DNA of 22,976 nt, from the NCBI GenBank assembly GCA_007123065.1, contig SKSI01000045.1:1-22976 (forward strand), given 5' to 3'. The first letter of the stretch is position 1. The number at the start of each line of letters is the position of its first letter. This DNA is from Bacteroidales bacterium. Its GTDB lineage: Bacteria; Bacteroidota; Bacteroidia; Bacteroidales; UBA7960. The translations under genes and the position numbers were made by a program. The notes beneath the pieces were generated by a model that worked only from the letters and a program-made list of their open reading frames with translations, was not told the origin of the DNA and searched no databases. Below are positions 1 through 7,805 of the stretch, in pieces.

Positions 1-161
1 GGTTCCGGTCTGGACAATTCTGCGTCCTGATAATAGCCGAAATAGGGCGATGTACTTTCCAGCACACAAGTATTTCTGGCTGTCATATCCTTTTCCAGAG
101 TACTGAGCGGCTCTTCCTTGGTAATTTCAGCATAATATTGCAATGATTCTGATGTTTTCAT
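1..161 (-). CDS. Partial unrecognised protein (N-terminus only; runs off the left edge)
   Basis: A minus-strand reading frame starts at ATG 161-159 and stays open for 53 codons to the window edge, so only the N-terminus is visible. It begins MKTSESLQYY and contains the segments ARNTCVLEST and SPYFGYYQD. There is no signal peptide or membrane segment; the visible part is polar and acidic and looks cytosolic. Codon use resembles that of the neighbouring genes. I do not recognise the family and assign no function. The gene is divergent from ppdK, with a gene-free gap of about 312 bp between them. Support is the clean open frame to the edge and protein-like composition; the exact start is uncertain. 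Confidence 0.55.
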   Translation of the reverse strand, partial: MKTSESLQYYAEITKEEPLSTLEKDMTARNTCVLESTSPYFGYYQDAELSRPE

Positions 162-473
162 GGCATATTGGATTACGGGTCATTTTCTTATCTTTCTTTT
201 ATATCAAACGACGCCGATGCAAACAAGCATAGCAGTGTCGCAAGAATTCTCCATCATAAATATAACACATTCATCAAACAAATCCAAAAAGATTTATAAT
301 TACACATACATGGGTCATTGCAGGCATCCTTACATCTATAAAAAAAATAATGTATTTTTGTACCTCTTAAAGCAGATAAAACGAATGGGTTACATCTTTT
401 ATCTATCTGAATAACAAAATTTTACATAAAAATAATTAACGTCTGAATATCTAACTTAAAAAAAGTAAAAAAG
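162..473. other. Gene-free divergent intergenic region upstream of ppdK
   Basis: About 312 bp of AT-rich sequence lies between the divergent left-edge gene and ppdK. One plus-strand -7 type box is visible at 353-360. A plus-strand reading frame of 84 codons crosses this region, but it starts inside the left-edge gene, has a low-complexity composition and no recognisable domain, so I do not call it a gene. No RNA gene, strong hairpin or tandem repeat is evident. A leader of about 100 nt for ppdK is the simplest reading. Confidence 0.5.
353..360 (+). promoter_or_regulatory. Candidate -7 box for ppdK
   Basis: TATTTTTG matches the Bacteroidota -7 consensus TAnnTTTG on the strand of ppdK. No TTTG or TTG lies about 20 nt upstream, so the -33 half is weak. 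If it is used, transcription starts near 367 and the ppdK leader is about 107 nt. This is a motif match only. Confidence 0.35.
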
Positions 474-3239
474 ATGAATAACACGAGTAAGAAGGTTTAT
501 TTTTTTGGTGGTAAAAAGGCTGATGGCGATGCCACCCTGCGCAACCTGCTTGGCGGAAAGGGAGCCAACCTGGCAGAAATGGTCAACATTGGTGTACCGG
601 TTCCTCCGGGTTTTACGATCACAACTGAGGTTTGCACGTTATACACTGAAAAAGGCCGTGATTCTGTAATCAATGAAATCAAGGAAGAGGTAAGGGAAAA
701 TATGCGTCGTGTTGAGCAGGAAATGGGATCGGGATTTGGCAACAAAGACAATCCACTCCTGATGTCGGTACGCTCCGGTGCCCGCGCCTCAATGCCCGGA
801 ATGATGGATACAGTGCTCAACCTTGGACTCAACGAGCAAACATTGGAAGGTCTGGCCAAAAAAACCGGCAACGACCGTTTCGTGTGGGACTCATACCGCC
901 GCTTTGTTCAGATGTATGGAGATGTGGTGATGGGCATGAAGCCTGCTTCGAAGGAAGAGGAAGATCCTTTTGATATGATCATGGAGCATCTTAAAGAAGA
1001 AAAGGGTGCGGAAAACGATCAGGATCTGACTACAGAAGATCTGAAGGAACTCGTAAAACGTTTCAAGAAAGCAGTAAAAGATCAGACAGGGAAAGACTTC
1101 CCGGAAGACCCGTGGGAACAACTCTGGGGTTCCGTCCTGGCTGTTTTTGAGAGCTGGAACAACCCGCGTGCAACTTACTACCGCAAAATGCATGACATCC
1201 CTAAAGAGTGGGGTACTGCCGTTAACGTGCAGGCAATGGTATTTGGCAACATGGGCGACACTTCAGCAACCGGTGTTGCATTTACCCGTGATGCCGCAAC
1301 AGGCGAAGACATTTTTAATGGAGAATATCTGGTAAATGCTCAAGGAGAGGACGTAGTAGCCGGAATCCGCACACCCCGCGAGATCACCAAAGAAGGTTCA
1401 TTGCGTTGGGCGAAGCTGCAAGACGTATCCGAAGAAGAACGCAAAGCTACCTATCCCTCACTGGAAGAACTTTTCCCTGAGCTTTACAGGCAACTCTTTG
1501 AGCAGCAGGAGAAGCTAGAGAAGCACTACAAAGACATGCAGGATCTCGAATTTACCATCCAGGATGGCAAGTTGTGGATGCTGCAGACCCGTAACGGAAA
1601 ACGTACCGGTCCAGCAATGGTCAAGATTGCTATGGATATGTTGCGTGATGGAAGTCTTACTGAAGAGGAAGCCTTGCTCCGCGTAGAGCCCAACAAACTG
1701 GATGAACTGTTGCACCCGGTTTTTGATGATCAGGAACTTGCAAAAGCAAAACTGTTGGCAAAAGGGCTTCCGGCATCGCCGGGTGCTGCTACCGGGCAGA
1801 TCGTTTTCTTTGCTGATGAAGCGGCTGAATGGGCTGCCAAAGGGAAAAAAGTGATCCTTGTCCGTGTAGAAACTTCTCCTGAAGACCTGAGTGGTATGGA
1901 TGCCGCCGAAGGTATTCTGACTGCCCGTGGAGGTATGACTTCACACGCTGCCGTTGTTGCACGCGGCATGGGAAAATGCTGTGTTTCCGGAGCTGGCAGT
2001 GTAAAGATCAGCTATAAGGAACGTACCATGACAATAGACGGCAATACGTTTAAGGAGGGTGAATTCATCAGCCTGAATGGCACCACCGGCGAAGTGTTTA
2101 ATGATAAAATCAAAACAATGGATCCGGAAATGAGTGGTGACTTTGCTGAACTAATGGCTCTGGCCGAAAAACATACGAGAATGTCAGTACGCACAAATGC
2201 CGATACGCCCAAAGATTCACAGGTAGCACGTGAATTTGGCGCAAAAGGGATCGGACTTTGCCGCACGGAACATATGTTCTTCGAAGGTGTCCGTATCAAA
2301 GCGATGCGCGAAATGATCCTGGCGAAGGATGAAGCAGGCCGCAGAAAAGCACTGGATAAGCTGTTACCAATGCAACGTGAAGACTTCGAAGGCATCTTCG
2401 AAGCAATGCAGGACCTGCCGGTAACGGTGCGCCTGCTCGACCCGCCTCTGCACGAATTCCTGCCGCACGAAGAAGCAAACCAGGAAGAAATGGCCAAAGA
2501 GATGGGTGTTACTAAAGAAGAAGTAAAAGCTGCCGTTGAAGCCCTTCACGAGTTCAACCCGATGCTCGGTCACCGTGGTTGCCGCCTTGGAAATACTTAT
2601 CCGGAGATTTCGGAAATGCAAATACGTGCAATCATTGAAGCGGCTCTAAACCTAAAGAAAAAGGGCATAAAAGCCATTCCGGAAATCATGATTCCGCTGA
2701 CCGGCACCCAGCCTGAGTATGAACTACAGGCCGAGATCGCCCGGAATACAGCGGAACAGGTATTTGAAGAGTACGGCGACCGCGTTGAATACCTGGTTGG
2801 CACGATGATCGAGATACCAAGGGCCACACTGGTAGCGGACAAGATCGCTGAAAAGGCGGAATTCTTCTCATTCGGCACAAATGACCTTACCCAAATGACC
2901 TTTGGTTATTCACGTGATGATGCAGGAAACTTCCTGCCGGTATATATTGAAAAAGGCCTGCTGAAACACGATCCCTTCCAGATATTGGACCAGGAGGGTG
3001 TTGGCCAGTTGGTAAAAATGGGTGTTGAGCGCGGCCGAAAGGGACGTCCGGGCCTGAAAATCGGCATCTGCGGCGAACATGGTGGTGAGCCTTCATCTGT
3101 CGAATTCTGCCACACAGTTGGGATGGATTATGTAAGCTGCTCTCCATTCCGCGTACCCATTGCAAGATTGGCTGCAGCACAGGCTGTTGTTAAGGAAGAA
3201 CTTGCGAAAAAAGGTGGCACAGGATACAGCACAGCATAA
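474..3239 (+). CDS. ppdK: Pyruvate, phosphate dikinase
   Basis: Cytosolic enzyme that reversibly interconverts pyruvate, ATP and phosphate with phosphoenolpyruvate, AMP and pyrophosphate, either as a PPi-saving glycolytic step or for gluconeogenesis. The 921 residues show the full three-domain order. The N-terminal ATP-grasp nucleotide-binding part has GGKGANLAEM near residue 27 and SVRSGARASMPGMMDT near 98. The phosphohistidine swivel domain has GGMTSHAAVVARGMG with catalytic His491. The C-terminal PEP/pyruvate TIM barrel has GTMIEIPRA, FSFGTNDLTQMTFGYSRDD and GICGEHGG with catalytic Cys866. It is about 45 residues longer than the clostridial enzyme (874), which is usual in Bacteroidota. The start ATG follows an A-rich leader with no clear Shine-Dalgarno. 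It is monocistronic: a strong hairpin terminator follows 25 nt after the stop, and the next gene is convergent. All key residues are present. Confidence 0.97.
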   Translation: MNNTSKKVYFFGGKKADGDATLRNLLGGKGANLAEMVNIGVPVPPGFTITTEVCTLYTEKGRDSVINEIKEEVRENMRRVEQEMGSGFGNKDNPLLMSVRSGARASMPGMMDTVLNLGLNEQTLEGLAKKTGNDRFVWDSYRRFVQMYGDVVMGMKPASKEEEDPFDMIMEHLKEEKGAENDQDLTTEDLKELVKRFKKAVKDQTGKDFPEDPWEQLWGSVLAVFESWNNPRATYYRKMHDIPKEWGTAVNVQAMVFGNMGDTSATGVAFTRDAATGEDIFNGEYLVNAQGEDVVAGIRTPREITKEGSLRWAKLQDVSEEERKATYPSLEELFPELYRQLFEQQEKLEKHYKDMQDLEFTIQDGKLWMLQTRNGKRTGPAMVKIAMDMLRDGSLTEEEALLRVEPNKLDELLHPVFDDQELAKAKLLAKGLPASPGAATGQIVFFADEAAEWAAKGKKVILVRVETSPEDLSGMDAAEGILTARGGMTSHAAVVARGMGKCCVSGAGSVKISYKERTMTIDGNTFKEGEFISLNGTTGEVFNDKIKTMDPEMSGDFAELMALAEKHTRMSVRTNADTPKDSQVAREFGAKGIGLCRTEHMFFEGVRIKAMREMILAKDEAGRRKALDKLLPMQREDFEGIFEAMQDLPVTVRLLDPPLHEFLPHEEANQEEMAKEMGVTKEEVKAAVEALHEFNPMLGHRGCRLGNTYPEISEMQIRAIIEAALNLKKKGIKAIPEIMIPLTGTQPEYELQAEIARNTAEQVFEEYGDRVEYLVGTMIEIPRATLVADKIAEKAEFFSFGTNDLTQMTFGYSRDDAGNFLPVYIEKGLLKHDPFQILDQEGVGQLVKMGVERGRKGRPGLKIGICGEHGGEPSSVEFCHTVGMDYVSCSPFRVPIARLAAAQAVVKEELAKKGGTGYSTA

Positions 3240-3263
3240 TCATTACGATTCTATTCAACAAAA

Positions 3264-3297
3264 GGGGCATCCGCATATTTACGGATGCCCCTTTTTT
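3264..3297. terminator. Bidirectional intrinsic terminator between ppdK and hutH
   Basis: A perfect 10-bp stem pairs GGGGCATCCG (3264-3273) with CGGATGCCCC (3282-3291) across an 8-nt loop. Six T follow on the plus strand (3292-3297), and four A precede the stem (3260-3263), giving TTTT on the minus strand. It lies 25 nt after the ppdK stop and 49 nt after the hutH stop on the other strand, so it can end both convergent transcripts. Confidence 0.9.
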
Positions 3298-3345
3298 GTT
3301 GATTGATTGAATCGTTTATTCGTAAGTTTGCTCAGGATAAGAAAC

Positions 3346-4851
3346 TCAGTTCTGATAAAACTGACTGGTGCGATGGTTGCAGACAAATTCCCACGACTTG
3401 TTCATCTCTTCATACATCACCTTATCGTTTTGAACAAAAGATACATCCTTTCTAAAAGTTTTCAGAACCTTCTGAAGCACAGGTGCTGCTTTATCGGTAT
3501 CTCTAAATTCAATCGCCTGACAGGCCGTCATCAGCTCAATACCCAATACCTTCCCGAGGTTTTCAAGGATAGCAAGGGTTTTTACTGCAGCATTGGCACC
3601 CATGCTCACATGGTCTTCCTGACCTTGTGATGATTCTATCGTATCAACGGAAGCAGGAGTTGCGAACTGTTTGTTCTGACTCACGATGGAAGCAGCTGTG
3701 TATTGCGGGATCATGAATCCTGAATTCAGTCCGGGATTTGCCACCAAAAAGGAAGGCAACCTTCTAGTACCCGAAATAAGTCGGTAAATCCTCCGTTCAG
3801 AGATGCTAGCCAGCTCGGCAAGGGCAATTCCAAGAAAATCAAGGGCCAGCGCCAGCGGTTGTCCGTGAAAATTGCCGGCCGAGATGATAAGGTCCTCATC
3901 AGGGAATAAGGTAGGGTTATCGGTAACTGCGTTGATTTCATTTTCCAGGACTCCGGAAACGTAATCGATGGCATCTTTGCTCGCGCCATGCACCTGTGGG
4001 ATGCAACGGAATGAATAAGGATCCTGAACATGACGCCGTTTTTCCTTTTGCAATTCACTGCCTTCCAGAATTTTTCTTATATGCATCGCCGTATTGATCT
4101 GTCCCGGATGGTTCCGGATGCGATGTACGCCATCATAAAAAGCGTCAATGCGTCCCATAAAGGCTTCCAGCGACATCGCTCCTGTTGTATCTGCCCAAAG
4201 GGATAGCTCTTTCGCACGTAACAATATAAAAGCACCGTAGGCGGCCATAAATTGCGTGCCATTCAGCAAAGCGAGACCCTCTTTCGAGGTGAGTTCAAGC
4301 GGTTTCCAACCCATCTCTTCAAGAATTGCTGCACCGTCGTGTTTCCTTCCTTTATACAGGACTTCTCCCAGGCCTAGCAGCGGCAGACACAGGTGAGCCA
4401 GTGGGGCCAGGTCTCCGGAAGCACCCAGTGAACCCTGTGAGTAAACGACAGGATAGATCCCTTCATTGAAGAAATCGATCAAACGTTCGATTGTTTCAAG
4501 CCTGATGGCAGAATGTCCGTATGCCAGCGACTGCACTTTAAGAAACAGCATCAGACGGACAATTTCCTCCGGTACCTCCTCCCCCATTCCACAGGCATGC
4601 GACATCACCAGGTTACGCTGAAGGGCACCCAGGTCATCTTTCGAAATATCCTGGTTGCAGAGTGAGCCAAATCCTGTGGTAACACCGTATATAGGTGCGT
4701 CATGGTTGGCAACGCGGCCATCCAGATACTCCCGGCAACGGACCACACGCCTGCGTGAATCATCAGACAAGACGATACGGGTGTTGCGGTCAAGAATCAG
4801 ATTTAAGTCGTCAAGGTGAACTGTCTCAGTAGAAATATAATGGGTATGCAT
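3346..4851 (-). CDS. hutH: Histidine ammonia-lyase (histidase)
   Basis: Converts L-histidine to trans-urocanate and ammonia, the first step of histidine degradation, in the cytosol. The 501 residues carry the MIO-forming Ala144-Ser145-Gly146 within GSLGASGDLAPLAH. Other features are the catalytic Tyr55 in YGVTTGFG, SH at 84-85, the NEINAVTDNP segment near 304, and QEDHVSMG with Glu412. The QEDH form and the SH pair favour histidase over phenylalanine or tyrosine lyases, which usually carry NQD-type sequences at the QED position. The start ATG is 2 nt beyond the hisS stop, so it is almost certainly co-transcribed with hisS. No hutU, hutI or formiminotransferase gene lies in this window, so the rest of the pathway must be elsewhere or absent. 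Substrate is inferred from motifs. Confidence 0.93.
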   Translation of the reverse strand: MHTHYISTETVHLDDLNLILDRNTRIVLSDDSRRRVVRCREYLDGRVANHDAPIYGVTTGFGSLCNQDISKDDLGALQRNLVMSHACGMGEEVPEEIVRLMLFLKVQSLAYGHSAIRLETIERLIDFFNEGIYPVVYSQGSLGASGDLAPLAHLCLPLLGLGEVLYKGRKHDGAAILEEMGWKPLELTSKEGLALLNGTQFMAAYGAFILLRAKELSLWADTTGAMSLEAFMGRIDAFYDGVHRIRNHPGQINTAMHIRKILEGSELQKEKRRHVQDPYSFRCIPQVHGASKDAIDYVSGVLENEINAVTDNPTLFPDEDLIISAGNFHGQPLALALDFLGIALAELASISERRIYRLISGTRRLPSFLVANPGLNSGFMIPQYTAASIVSQNKQFATPASVDTIESSQGQEDHVSMGANAAVKTLAILENLGKVLGIELMTACQAIEFRDTDKAAPVLQKVLKTFRKDVSFVQNDKVMYEEMNKSWEFVCNHRTSQFYQN

Positions 4852-4853
4852 GT

Positions 4854-6236
4854 TTAGATATTTGAGGGGTTGGAGGTAAAAATCGTTTCAATTTCTTCGC
4901 GGGAACACATTTTCTGTTCACCGGTATGCATGTTTTTCAAAGCATAACGTTCCTGCCTGATCTCCTCTTCACCGGCGATCAGCACGTAAGGAATCTTGTT
5001 TTTGTCGGCGTACTGCATTTGTTTTTTGATCTTTGCAGTCTCAGGATACATTTCACAGCGAACCCCTTTGGCACGCAAGCCGGCCAGCATCGGCAAACAG
5101 TGATCACGCTCCTTGTCGCCAAAATTCAGTGCCAGCAACTGGGTATAGGAATCAATACCCTCCGGAAAAAGGTCCAGATTCTGCATCACATCATAGATCC
5201 GTTCTGCGCCAAATGAGATACCGATGCCTGACATCCCTTTCAGACCGAAAATACCGGTCAGATCATCATAGCGACCACCACCACAAATGCTTCCGATGGC
5301 TACATCCCTTGCTTTGACTTCAATGATTGTGCCGGTGTAATAATTCAATCCACGGGCAAGGCACAAGTCAAGTTCCATGTCACACTGCACAGCTGTTTGA
5401 CCGGCAATGGCAAACAACTCCTCCATTTCTTCAACCCCCTTCAGGCCGATGGAATAATCCGCAAGGATTTCCTTCAACGTGTTTAGTTTCTCTGGGTTTG
5501 TACCCTCTAGCAGTAGAACAGGCTTGAGCTTATCAATGGCTTCCGGTGAAAGACCCTTGTTGATCAACTCATCAATGACGCCTTCCAGTCCGATCTTGTC
5601 CAGTTTATCAATTGCGGTGGTAATATCAATGATCTGATCCGGGTATCCGATGTATTCGGCCAGACCAACCAGTATTTTTCTGTTGTTCAAGTGGATACAC
5701 ACACGGATATTCAGCTTTTCAAATACTTCGTCGATAATCTGGATAAATTCCGCTTCATTGACCATTGCATCGCTCCCAATCACATCGGCATCGCATTGAT
5801 AGAATTCACGGTAGCGGCCTTTCTGAGGTCGGTCTGCCCGCCAGACTGGTTGTATCTGGTATCTTTTGAACGGGAAAGTGATCTTGTGCTGATGTTGCAC
5901 TACAAAACGCGCGAATGGCACGGTCAGGTCGTAGCGCAAAGCCTTTTCGGAAAGGCGTGCGGATAGCTTTAAAGCATCCTTTGACTGCCAGAGGTCATCA
6001 GCAACTTTTGATGGAAAATCTCCTGAATTCAGGATACGAAAGATCAGCCGGTCACCCTCTTCACCATACTTCCCCATCAGGGTTGAAAGGTTTTCCATCG
6101 CGGGAGTTTCGATTGGTTTAAATCCGTGCAGCTGATATACACCTCTGATCGTATTAAATATCAAGTCTCTTCCGGCAACTTCTGCAGGATCAAAATCCCT
6201 GGTGCCTTTGGGTATTCCGGGTTTTCCTTTTGACAT
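4854..6236 (-). CDS. hisS: Histidyl-tRNA synthetase
   Basis: Class II aminoacyl-tRNA synthetase that charges tRNA-His in the cytosol. The 460 residues begin with the typical GTRDFDP segment (11-17). Motif 2 is around FKRYQIQPVWRADRP (123-137), continuing into YREFYQCDADVIG. The histidine-specific LARGLNYYTGTIIEV lies near 293-307 and GSICGGGRYDDL near 315-326. Motif 3, GIGISFGAERIYDVM, is near 337-351. A C-terminal anticodon-binding domain follows from about residue 365. It is slightly longer than the E. coli enzyme (424), with the extra length mostly in the insertion domain around 180-290. It lies 118 bp after rtcB on the same strand and is followed after 2 nt by hutH. A candidate promoter sits upstream at 6319-6326. 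Confidence 0.97.
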   Translation of the reverse strand: MSKGKPGIPKGTRDFDPAEVAGRDLIFNTIRGVYQLHGFKPIETPAMENLSTLMGKYGEEGDRLIFRILNSGDFPSKVADDLWQSKDALKLSARLSEKALRYDLTVPFARFVVQHQHKITFPFKRYQIQPVWRADRPQKGRYREFYQCDADVIGSDAMVNEAEFIQIIDEVFEKLNIRVCIHLNNRKILVGLAEYIGYPDQIIDITTAIDKLDKIGLEGVIDELINKGLSPEAIDKLKPVLLLEGTNPEKLNTLKEILADYSIGLKGVEEMEELFAIAGQTAVQCDMELDLCLARGLNYYTGTIIEVKARDVAIGSICGGGRYDDLTGIFGLKGMSGIGISFGAERIYDVMQNLDLFPEGIDSYTQLLALNFGDKERDHCLPMLAGLRAKGVRCEMYPETAKIKKQMQYADKNKIPYVLIAGEEEIRQERYALKNMHTGEQKMCSREEIETIFTSNPSNI

Positions 6237-6311
6237 ACCTTTTGTTGTTATTATTTGAGGTTGATTTGTAAAGCAACCGACTGGATAAATGGTTTAGAGT
6301 TTAGCGTTTGA

Positions 6312-6329
6312 ATGTATGCAAAAATACAT
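6312..6329 (-). promoter_or_regulatory. Candidate hisS -7 box inside a small inverted repeat
   Basis: On the minus strand TATTTTTG (6326-6319) matches TAnnTTTG and lies 83 nt before the hisS ATG. The box overlaps the loop and right arm of a perfect 6-bp inverted repeat, ATGTAT (6312-6317) and ATACAT (6324-6329). No -33 element is seen at the usual spacing. The repeat could be an operator or chance; motif evidence only. Confidence 0.3.
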
Positions 6330-6354
6330 TGTTTTAGACAATCATATGCAGGCG

Positions 6355-7524
6355 TCAACCTTTAATAACTGCCAATGGACTGAGTTCGCACAAAATATCC
6401 ACGAGATCTTCCTGCTGTTGCATCACTTTTGAAATATCTTTATAAGCACCGGCAGCCTCTTCAAGGTCACGTCTGCCGCGAATGGCGTGCAGAATCCCCT
6501 GGTCATTGAGTTTCTTTAATTCAGCAGCAAGATCTAGCGACCGGATTGCCTCCTTGCGTCCCATGGTTCGGCCCGCACCGTGTGAACAACTTTCAAAGCT
6601 GTTTATATTGCCTTTGCCTTTTACAATGTAGCTATTTGCTCCCTGGCTTCCGGGAATGATGCCTACGGTATCGGTAGAAGCCTTGGTAGCTCCCTTACGA
6701 TGCACAACGACATCCAGTCCATAATGCTTCTCAAAGGCCGCGTAATTATGTGCAATATTGATCATCGGAGCTGTTTCAAAACCACCGGGAATAAAGGATT
6801 TGATTACATTCAATGACCGCTCCATCATTAGCTTACGGCTGGCAAGGGCAAAGTCAACGCAATAGTGCATCTCCCGGATGTATTGCTGACCCTCCCGGCT
6901 GTCAATTGGCAGGTAAGCGAGCTGATAGCCCCTGGGTACCGGGCTTTTCCATTTCTCATTGAGCCTGATGGCCATCCTGTTATAATAATCAGCCACCTGC
7001 TTGCCGATGTTTCTGCTACCGGAGTGGACCATCACCCAGATATTGCCGTCAGAGCCTTTTTGTAACTCAATAAAATGGTTGCCTCCACCCAACGTGCCGA
7101 CCTGACGTGTGGCGCTGTCATATTCACGATCAACCACAGGCATATTGCGTTCATCTTCAACAGATGGCATAAGACGAAGATCCTGAGCCCTTTTATGGTG
7201 TTTAAAACCGACAGGAATCCGGGAACGTATGCCCGACATTATTTGAAGCAAATCCGGACGCTGAATATCGGTCAATGAGGTCTGAACAGCACACATTCCA
7301 CATCCAATATCAACACCTACAGCATTCGGTACGATCACTTCCTGTGTGGCCATCACACCACCTATCGGCATACCAAAACCCTGATGACAATCAGGCATCA
7401 GGGCAATATGTTGCACTGCAAAGGGATAATTTGCAAGATTTCGCGCCTGCTCCAGGGCACCGCTTTCCACATCATCCAGCCACATCTTGATCGGCAGCTT
7501 CTCTGTTTTTATCTCTTTAATCAT
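6355..7524 (-). CDS. rtcB: RNA-splicing ligase RtcB
   Basis: GTP- and Mn-dependent RNA ligase that joins 3'-phosphate or 2',3'-cyclic phosphate ends to 5'-OH ends, acting in RNA repair in the cytosol. The 389 residues contain VDIGCGM with Asp72 and Cys75, GGGNHFIEL with His150, MVHSGSRNIG with His167 and INIAHNYA with His259 as the metal ligands. PGSQGANSYIVKG precedes the active-site SCSHGAGR, whose His315 is the expected GMP-accepting residue. The length matches the bacterial short form (E. coli 408). No rtcA or rtcR lies next to it. It is transcribed from a strong predicted promoter at 7695-7664 through a leader of about 130 nt full of short tandem repeats, which is unusual. hisS follows on the same strand. 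Confidence 0.95.
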   Translation of the reverse strand: MIKEIKTEKLPIKMWLDDVESGALEQARNLANYPFAVQHIALMPDCHQGFGMPIGGVMATQEVIVPNAVGVDIGCGMCAVQTSLTDIQRPDLLQIMSGIRSRIPVGFKHHKRAQDLRLMPSVEDERNMPVVDREYDSATRQVGTLGGGNHFIELQKGSDGNIWVMVHSGSRNIGKQVADYYNRMAIRLNEKWKSPVPRGYQLAYLPIDSREGQQYIREMHYCVDFALASRKLMMERSLNVIKSFIPGGFETAPMINIAHNYAAFEKHYGLDVVVHRKGATKASTDTVGIIPGSQGANSYIVKGKGNINSFESCSHGAGRTMGRKEAIRSLDLAAELKKLNDQGILHAIRGRRDLEEAAGAYKDISKVMQQQEDLVDILCELSPLAVIKG

Positions 7525-7580
7525 AAAAATATGCTTTTTGCTTGACGCTTAAAGCCTGTTTTTAATATTTCATAAATAAA

Positions 7581-7608
7581 CAACCAACCAACCAACCAAC
7601 CAACCAAC
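7581..7608 (-). repeat. Tetranucleotide array: seven GTTG units in the rtcB leader
   Basis: Seven perfect tandem copies of CAAC on the plus strand, which read GTTG in the rtcB mRNA. The transcript strand has six GG pairs separated by two U, the pattern of a two-tetrad G-quadruplex. The array ends 57 nt before the rtcB start codon. Confidence 0.97.
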
Positions 7609-7620
7609 AAATCATCAAAT

Positions 7621-7660
7621 CAACGAATCAACGAATCAACGAATCAACGAATCAACGAAT
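7621..7660 (-). repeat. Octanucleotide array: five ATTCGTTG units in the rtcB leader
   Basis: Five perfect tandem copies of CAACGAAT on the plus strand, ATTCGTTG in the rtcB sense. They lie immediately downstream of the predicted rtcB promoter, so they should form the very start of the transcript. A 12-nt degenerate spacer separates them from the GTTG array. Confidence 0.97.
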
Positions 7661-7663
7661 AAA

Positions 7664-7695
7664 CAAAAGTACATCAAGCAGTCTGTTCGGACAAA
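7664..7695 (-). promoter_or_regulatory. rtcB promoter (Bacteroidota type)
   Basis: On the minus strand TTTG (7695-7692) is followed by exactly 20 nt and TACTTTTG (7671-7664), a full match to the Bacteroidota -33 TTTG / -7 TAnnTTTG promoter. The predicted start is near 7657, giving a leader of about 130 nt that contains both tandem repeat arrays. Confidence 0.7.
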
Positions 7696-7768
7696 AAAAG
7701 TTGTAACATAATTACCGCAAACTGATAATGACTGGATTTTTGTGCATGCAACCGTGAACCACAAGAAG

Positions 7769-7784
7769 TAGTTTTGTACCTTTG
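7769..7784 (+). promoter_or_regulatory. ychF promoter -7 box(es)
   Basis: Two overlapping-register -7 boxes lie end to end: TAGTTTTG (7769-7776) and TACCTTTG (7777-7784), the latter followed by CA as in classic Bacteroidota promoters. The -33 element is unclear. The start near 7791 gives a leader of only about 15 nt before ATG 7806. Confidence 0.6.
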
Positions 7785-7805
7785 CAGCCGAAAAAAAAGC
7801 AAATT

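Noticed and set aside
160..414. 84-codon plus-strand frame before ppdK
   Set aside because: It starts within the 5' end of the left-edge gene, lacks any domain, and covers the likely ppdK promoter.
3346..4851. Tyrosine or phenylalanine ammonia-lyase
   Set aside because: The QEDHVSMG and SH motifs fit histidase; no aryl polyene or flexirubin genes are nearby.
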